This document shows positions 36,082 through 41,421 of a stretch of DNA of 41,421 nt, one piece after another. Numbering within the stretch: the first letter of the stretch is position 1; each line of letters opens with the position of its first letter. The stretch comes from Coriobacteriales bacterium. GTDB taxonomy: Bacteria; Actinomycetota; Coriobacteriia; Coriobacteriales; UBA8131. The notes beneath the pieces were generated by a model. It was not told where the DNA came from, ran no database searches, and saw only the letters and a list, made by a program, of their open reading frames with translations. The stretch spans positions 1 through 41,421 of the forward strand of contig JAITHV010000028.1 in assembly GCA_031279835.1 (NCBI GenBank), in the 5' to 3' direction. A program made the translations under genes and the position numbers.

Positions 36082-37338
36082 CTATCCCGATACAACAGTA
36101 ATACCGTCGAAGATCTCCCGGCAGTAGGTGCACATAGGGAAAGCATCCCCAGATCTGACCTTTACCGTACTAATCACCAAATCCTGAATGCGGGCACCCG
36201 AGTTAAGCGCGGTGTTGGCAGCGTTGAACTCCGCGCAGTTACCCACAGGCCAGGGATGGGTGCCGCCTTCTGGCATGCGCGCCTGCAACGCCCGGTTGAT
36301 GTTTCCCGGGACGCTCCCGCTGTCTCCGTAATACACCCTCCCCGTCCTCGCATCGACCGCAGCAGACGTAGCGCGAGGCTGTTGGCTCCTTGGTAGTGCA
36401 CGTAACTCATCTGCACGCGAAGCCACGGCGTCTCGCGACGTGGTGGCAGCTGGACCAAGCTTGTACGAAAGACCGCCCAAGCCGCCGCCCAAGACTCCGC
36501 CCGCAATAGCACCAGAAAACCCGCTCGAAAAGATAATGCCGAGTGAGCCGTCAAGGGTGCCGTTGTCAATAAAGAAGCTGACGGCGGTCACGGCCATGTT
36601 GCTGAGACTGCCTGATATGGCGCCTATGCCTGCTCCCTGCGCAATGCTTCCCAGCAGCGTTGTCGCGGGCCCGACCAGCGCAGTCAAACCGCTGGTTATC
36701 CCTCCGCCAAGCGCGCCCCCGATCGCTCCGGTGAATGCCCCGTTCACAAAGCCTTCAAAGAACGACCCACCGTTTATGGCGCTTAATATCCCGCCACTCA
36801 GCCCGCCTATCCCTGCGCCGAGCAGCGCGCCCCAGGCCATAGCGGCAAAAATTCCGCCGACACCTGTGCAGATAAGGACAACCGACACTGCCACGAGCAC
36901 CACCACGGCGAAAATCTTCAGCGCTGTCTTCCAGTTTTTCGCGCACCAGTCGCCCACCGAGGCGACACCGTCGCAGAACTTCTCCCAGTTGCCCTTCTCG
37001 CACTCAGGCTTGAGGTGGCTGTGCTCCTTGTAGAACTCGTCCTTGCGCTTGTTTATGAGGTCTGCGACGGCGTTGTCTATGCGGGCGGCGTTTTCCGCGA
37101 ACTGCTCGATGCGCCGGCCGAGCGCGTCGAGCGAGGCGATTTTTCGCTCCTGTATCTGGGTGGACGCCCGTATAGTGTCGATTATCTCGTCTAAGTCGCA
37201 GACGCTCTTGTTTATCGAGAGCGCCTTTCGCGCCATGGAGTCCTGCTCGGGCGTGTACGCGGCGACGGACGGGTTCACGCTCGCTCTGAGGCCGGGCATC
37301 TGGTTGATCTGGCTCGCGTACAGGCTGATAGTCGCCAT
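36082..37338 (-). CDS. Polymorphic toxin: helical N-terminus, Gly-rich hydrophobic middle, YwqJ-like deaminase C-terminus
   Basis: N-terminus with RRIEQFAENAARIDNAVADLINKRKDEFYKEHSHLKPE; C-terminus ATSAAVDARTGRVYYGDSG...VGNCAEFNAANTAL...DAFPMCTYCREIFDG (CAE and CxxC deaminase motifs). Confidence 0.8.
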   Translation of the reverse strand: MATISLYASQINQMPGLRASVNPSVAAYTPEQDSMARKALSINKSVCDLDEIIDTIRASTQIQERKIASLDALGRRIEQFAENAARIDNAVADLINKRKDEFYKEHSHLKPECEKGNWEKFCDGVASVGDWCAKNWKTALKIFAVVVLVAVSVVLICTGVGGIFAAMAWGALLGAGIGGLSGGILSAINGGSFFEGFVNGAFTGAIGGALGGGITSGLTALVGPATTLLGSIAQGAGIGAISGSLSNMAVTAVSFFIDNGTLDGSLGIIFSSGFSGAIAGGVLGGGLGGLSYKLGPAATTSRDAVASRADELRALPRSQQPRATSAAVDARTGRVYYGDSGSVPGNINRALQARMPEGGTHPWPVGNCAEFNAANTALNSGARIQDLVISTVKVRSGDAFPMCTYCREIFDGITVVSG

Positions 37339-37580
37339 GCCGCTGCTCCCTTGTCGTCGCCTTCTTCTCCGCCCGGCTTGACGGAGGCCCCTTGAGACTC
37401 TCTATACTCAAGGGGGCATTATTGTCCCATGCACCTGCTGCCCCTAAGCGGGCTGCAGATCGCACCAGCTTACCGCACTTCTCGCACTCGCACAAGGTGC
37501 CGCACTACTTGCCTGCTCTGTGGGAATAGGTGCAAGCCGGTAAAATAGCAGCGCACACATTCTGCAGTCAAAGAGAGCGC

Positions 37581-37727
37581 ATGGCAGACATAAAGAGGCT
37601 CGAAAAGGAACTCCGGGAGGCAGCGGACAACCTGCGCGCCAACGCAAAACTCACCAGCCAGCAGTACTGCATTCCAGTGCTGGGGCTGATATTTCTGCGC
37701 TTTGCCTGGGGGCGTTACACTCGAGTG
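37581..37727 (+). pseudogene. 5' fragment of a type I restriction-modification HsdM gene
   Basis: MADIKRLEKELREAADNLRANAKLTSQQYCIPVLGLIFLRFAWGRYTRV, then the frame runs into a palindromic repeat. Confidence 0.8.
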
Positions 37728-37729
37728 AA

Positions 37730-37774
37730 TGGATCCTGCGACTTCGGCGCATCGCGCCTCCGCGCAGGATGACG
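37730..37774. repeat. REP-like palindromic repeat, copy 1
   Basis: tggatcctgcg-acttcggcgcatcgcgcct-ccgcgcaggatgacg; shares flanks with copy 2. Confidence 0.75.
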
Positions 37775-38062
37775 GCGATGCCGAGGTGTTGGGGTTTATG
37801 AGTTGGAAATCATCATTGCTTGGCGAAGGAATCTACTTTTTTTCAAACATCCTACTAAGCGCAAGAGGCCCGGCAGCTCTATGCAGCAGCAGTGGACATC
37901 AGTCCTTTTTGTAGTATCTTATGGATTCAAAGCATACTGTCCCTTGTGCCTTTAATGATAAGGAAACAGTTTTTGTAGCCATCAACAAAGGTGAGCTCAA
38001 CGAGCTAGAAGTCTTAATTATTCAAGCTTCTTACAGGCAGCAGAGAGTCTCTCTGCCATCTG

Positions 38063-39418
38063 TCAGGCTCTATATCGCTCCAGCACCGGCTTGCTTTTGG
38101 CTACCGTCTCTTTCTCGTCAATGGTGCAGAGACAACCCTGCTCAACCGCCATGCGCCCATTGACAAAAACATAATCAGCAGGAGCTTTCAGACCCACTGT
38201 GCCCGGCAAAGCTGCAATATCATCACAGGCGCCTATGCAGGCAAAGCGCTCAAGGTCAACAAGAAAAAAATCAGCTGCCTTGCCTGCCTCAAGACTACCA
38301 AGGTCTGTACGCCCCAGCAGTTGGGCGCTGCCGCGTGTTGCCACCTTGAGCATATCGTAGGCACTGGGAGCCTTTGAGCTGGAGCTGAGCCTGTGCAACA
38401 GAAACCCCACGCGCAACTCCTCAAGCAGGTTGTCACTGCCGCAGGTAGAGCTGTCTGCCGCAAGGCCAACCGTTACCCCCTGCGCAAGCATTTCTGGCAG
38501 GCAGGCAACACCGCTTGCAAGCTTCATGTTGGAAGTAGGACAATGCGCTACTCCGGTTCCTGTTTGTGCAAGCAGCGTCAGTTCCTGGTCATTAAAGTGA
38601 ATGCCATGCGCATACCAGACATCGGAGCCCAGCCAGCCCACATTCTCCATATAGGCAAGTGGGCGCATTCCAAACCGCTCTAGCGTATATGCTTCCTCAT
38701 CTCGCGTTTCTGCAAGATGGGTATGCAGACGCACGCCCAGCTCACGAGCCTGCAGCGCAGTCGCACGCAGCAACTCTGCAGACACGCTGAAGGGTGAGCA
38801 GGGTGCTAAAAAAACCTGTTTCATAGAAAAGCGGCTGCTATCATGAAAACGGTGTACCGCGTCTTCTCCAGCTTTAAGAATCTGGTCAATGGTCTCAACA
38901 ACAGAATCAGGTGGTAGTCCGCCATCTTTTTTGCTCACATCCATACTGCCACGCGCTGCGTGCAGACGCATTCCTAATAGCTCAGACGCCGCAAACTGCG
39001 CTGCGGTTATGTCGCCTGCGCCATGCGGAAACACATAGTGGTGATCTGCGCTGGTTGTGCAGCCGTTTTTAAGCAGCTCGCCCAGACCAGCAAGCGAACT
39101 GTAATATGCAACGTCTTCGTTAAGATTCTGCCAGATCAGGTACGAGGCCTTGAGCCAGTCAAAGAGCTCCATATTTTGAAGTGCAGGCATATTACGGCTG
39201 AAGGTTTGATAGAGGTGATGATGGGTGTTTATCAATCCAGGAAACACTGCCATACCCTGGGCGTTAAAGGTTTCAATGTGGGCGTCGGCTGCCCAGGCAG
39301 CAGTTGCATTGCCAATGGCAACAATCTCTCTTCCGTTTATCAACATGCTGGCATTGTGGTATACGGTATCTGTGTTGTCGCACGTTACTATGGCAGCAGC
39401 ATTCTGTATAAGCAACAT
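38063..39418 (-). CDS. Amidohydrolase, 8-oxoguanine deaminase/AtzB-like
   Basis: FPGLINTHHHLYQTFSRNMPALQN, RLHTHLAETRDEE, AHGIHFNDQEL, GVAHCPTSNMKLASG, GLAADSSTCGSDN; RBS GGAGG before ATG 39418. Confidence 0.85.
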   Translation of the reverse strand: MLLIQNAAAIVTCDNTDTVYHNASMLINGREIVAIGNATAAWAADAHIETFNAQGMAVFPGLINTHHHLYQTFSRNMPALQNMELFDWLKASYLIWQNLNEDVAYYSSLAGLGELLKNGCTTSADHHYVFPHGAGDITAAQFAASELLGMRLHAARGSMDVSKKDGGLPPDSVVETIDQILKAGEDAVHRFHDSSRFSMKQVFLAPCSPFSVSAELLRATALQARELGVRLHTHLAETRDEEAYTLERFGMRPLAYMENVGWLGSDVWYAHGIHFNDQELTLLAQTGTGVAHCPTSNMKLASGVACLPEMLAQGVTVGLAADSSTCGSDNLLEELRVGFLLHRLSSSSKAPSAYDMLKVATRGSAQLLGRTDLGSLEAGKAADFFLVDLERFACIGACDDIAALPGTVGLKAPADYVFVNGRMAVEQGCLCTIDEKETVAKSKPVLERYRA

Positions 39419-39489
39419 GGTCAAACCTCCAAATGTCTGTGTGTGGGCCTGTATGAAGTTTAATACAGAATATGCGCGTTTAATTGGGA

Positions 39490-39526
39490 GTGTGTCAGAC
39501 GCATGGAATGCGCATTCGTGACACAC
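39490..39526. promoter_or_regulatory. Nested inverted repeat upstream of the amidohydrolase
   Basis: GTGTGTCA...TGACACAC outer arms with inner perfect palindrome GAATGCGCATTC, 72 bp upstream of ATG. Confidence 0.5.
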
Positions 39527-39721
39527 GGTATGTCGGCTATAGCAAACTCAGACCAAGGGGTAACCTGTTCTGCCCATGAACAGAGTACGCAACTGGTCAG
39601 CCAGGGCGTAGCTCAAAGCGTGGACAACCAAGAACGCTGGGTCGACAACGCCGACGGTGAGAGGGCGTTTCGTCCCACTAAACAAGAATGCATATACATA
39701 ATTCTTGACACCGCTCCCCCC

Positions 39722-39826
39722 TCGCGGGTTCAAGTCCCGTACATCCTGCCCGTATCACAAAAAACCCACCTGACGGTGGGCATGGTTTTGTGATTATGGC
39801 GGGATGTACGGGACTTGAACCCGCGA
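39722..39826. repeat. Inverted partial duplication of the tRNA-Asp 3' end and its downstream flank
   Basis: 39722-39762 tcgcgggttcaagtcccgtacatcctgcccgtatcacaaaa is nearly reverse-complementary (about 37/41) to 39786-39826. Confidence 0.9.
39759..39780 (-). terminator. Rho-independent terminator of tRNA-Asp
   Basis: Minus strand reads CCCACC-GTCA-GGTGGG followed by TTTTTT. Confidence 0.85.
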
Positions 39827-39873
39827 CCTCTGGCTTGACAGGCCAGCGCTCTAACCAACTGAGCTAACACCCC
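39797..39873 (-). tRNA. tRNA-Asp (anticodon GTC), CCA encoded
   Basis: GGGGTGTTAGCTCAGTTGGTTAGAGCGCTGGCCTGTCAAGCCAGAGGTCGCGGGTTCAAGTCCCGTACATCCCGCCA folds as a cloverleaf. Confidence 0.96.
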
Positions 39874-39981
39874 GTGCTGAATAATAATCAGAGGACGTAA
39901 TGATACTGGTTAATCCTCTGGGTGTCTATGGCATTTTTGGCTTTTTCTGAGTATTTGCCACTGGCTGCCTACGGTTCAAGA

Positions 39982-40106
39982 CCCCACTCGTCATCCTGCG
40001 CGAAGCGTAGCGTAAATGCAGGACCCAGTAGTAGAGTCGCGACTTCGCCTCTGGATCCTGCGTCTACGGGCGCTGAAGCGCCCTTCGCGCAGGATGACGA
40101 GTGGGG
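39982..40106. repeat. About 125-bp palindromic REP/MITE-like element, copy 2
   Basis: 24-bp perfect terminal inverted repeats CCCCACTCGTCATCCTGCGCGAAG / CTTCGCGCAGGATGACGAGTGGGG; inner half resembles copy 1. Confidence 0.9.
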
Positions 40107-40361
40107 GTGTACCGTAACTTTGGCTTCCGTAATGTTAGTTGCCTCTAGCAGTCCTAGCTAAAACCACGCACTACCTTCAACACGGTCAAAAATGCCAGCT
40201 TTATGACGTTTTTGTCCCATTGCGCCATAGGTTTGCCTGACCGCTATAATGGTCGAATAGTTCATGCGCATGGCGAGCCGCCGTACACGCAGTGCCACAG
40301 GGGATCCAAGACACGGCAACACGACGCCGCTTTGCGCACCCGTCAGAATGGGGGATCAGCC

Positions 40362-41069
40362 ATGTTACGAAGCATCGACAGCTCCACACTAGGACGCGGA
40401 GTGCACGGATGGCTCGACAGCCACTTTCACTTCTCGTTCGCAGAGTACTACAATCCCGAGAACATCAACTTCGGCGCGCTTCGCGTGCTCAACGACGACA
40501 TCGTGCTGCCCGGCACCGGCTTTGACACGCATCCGCATCAGAACATGGAAATCGTCAGCTACGTTGTGGCCGGAGAGCTGACTCACGGCGACAGCATGGG
40601 CAACGAGCAAACCATCACCCGTGGGCAAGCACAGTACATGAGCGCTGGCACCGGCGTCCTGCACAGCGAGTACAACCACGGCACCGTGCCCCTGCGCTTC
40701 CTGCAGATCTGGATACTGCCTGACCAAGACGGGTACAGGCCAAATTACGGCGATCACCGCTTCGTTTGGGAGGAGCGCATCAACACCTGGCTGCCGCTCG
40801 CCGCCAGCACCGACAACTCCGCATCATCCGCGCCCATCAAGATCCATCAGGATGTGAATCTTTTTGTGAGCTATCTTACGACCAGCACTATCCTGCCCCT
40901 TGCGGTCGCTCCCGGCAGGCAGGCCTACCTCATGCTTGCCGAAGGGAAGGCGCGGGTCAACGGAATCGGACTTGTCGAGCGCGACGCCATGGAAATCATT
41001 GAAGAGGACATCGAGGTGCAGGCACTCGAAGACGCGCACGTCATCGTCATCGAGTTGGCTAAGGGATAA
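40362..41069 (+). CDS. Pirin family protein
   Basis: VLPGTGFDTHPHQNMEIVSYVVAGELTHGDSMGNEQTITRGQAQYMSAGTGVLHSEYNHG; ATG after ggggga. Confidence 0.94.
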   Translation: MLRSIDSSTLGRGVHGWLDSHFHFSFAEYYNPENINFGALRVLNDDIVLPGTGFDTHPHQNMEIVSYVVAGELTHGDSMGNEQTITRGQAQYMSAGTGVLHSEYNHGTVPLRFLQIWILPDQDGYRPNYGDHRFVWEERINTWLPLAASTDNSASSAPIKIHQDVNLFVSYLTTSTILPLAVAPGRQAYLMLAEGKARVNGIGLVERDAMEIIEEDIEVQALEDAHVIVIELAKG

Positions 41070-41117
41070 ACCCGAAACATTGCCCGAGCCGGCAGCAACG
41101 CCGACTCGGGCACCAGG

Positions 41118-41421
41118 TTAGGTGCCGAGCACGAGCGAGATGAGCTCTTGTCTCCCTGAGACACCGAGCTTCTGGTAAATCCGCGAGATGTGGGTCTTGA
41201 CCGTTCCGTCTGCCAAAACGAGTTCCTGCTGAATAAACGAGCGGCTGCGCCCCCGTGCAAGCAGCATGAACACCTCGGTCTCGCGCGGAGAAAGGCCGTT
41301 CTCCTGCGCTAAGGCAATGAGGTGATCGCTGGTCGGCGTCGCATGCCCCGCTGCAGGAGTCGCTGCAGGAGTCGCCGTCGCCTCAGCAGCAGAAGTTTTC
41401 TCCTTGTTGGTTAACTTGAAT
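41118..41421 (-). CDS. LuxR-family transcriptional regulator, C-terminal HTH (5' end outside window)
   Basis: LIALAQENGLSPRETEVFMLLARGRSRSFIQQELVLADGTVKTHISRIYQKLGVSGRQELISLVLGT*. Confidence 0.93.
   Translation of the reverse strand, partial: FKLTNKEKTSAAEATATPAATPAAGHATPTSDHLIALAQENGLSPRETEVFMLLARGRSRSFIQQELVLADGTVKTHISRIYQKLGVSGRQELISLVLGT

Noticed and set aside
39503-39793. 96-aa ORF or tmRNA-like gene upstream of tRNA-Asp
   Set aside because: No recognisable protein motif; no tmRNA tag or acceptor pairing found. The tRNA-like part is explained by the inverted tRNA-Asp copy.
1-41421. CRISPR array
   Set aside because: No regularly spaced direct repeats with unique spacers were seen; all repeats are tandem, inverted or coding.

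Overview
This 41.4 kb, mostly GC-rich window looks like chromosome from a Coriobacteriia/Eggerthellales-type actinobacterium (inferred from gene content, not proven). Housekeeping genes: metF-like (partial), purB, 5-FTHF cyclo-ligase, coaX, tRNA-Asp(GUC), pirin. Regulation and transport: LytS/LytTR, PhoR/PhoB-like and VanRS-like two-component systems, an ABC-2 exporter, a P1B ATPase, CsoR, and a LuxR end. Accessory loci: (i) an overlapping two-gene unit of HerA/VirD4-like ATPase with a UvrD/PcrA-type Tudor-like tail plus a YbjN-like protein; (ii) an RloB/AbiLii-like gene split by one in-frame TGA; (iii) a decayed VapBC45-like (DUF433/PIN-like) pair next to a decayed IS200-type tnpA; (iv) a twin radical SAM-SPASM fusion, divergent from an ADP-ribosylglycohydrolase and followed on the same strand by two HEAT-like paralogs with Cys/His/Asp-rich tails; (v) a vanRS-vanY-vanZ set without vanHAX; (vi) a polymorphic toxin with a YwqJ-like deaminase tip and SUKH-3-like immunity protein; (vii) an hsdM 5' fragment ending at a REP-like repeat. 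Also seen: a LexA-type box upstream of the SRAP gene, a CsoR-like operator and 8-bp tandem repeat upstream of the P1B ATPase, and an inverted partial duplication of the tRNA-Asp 3' end around its terminator. All family calls were made by eye, with no database search.
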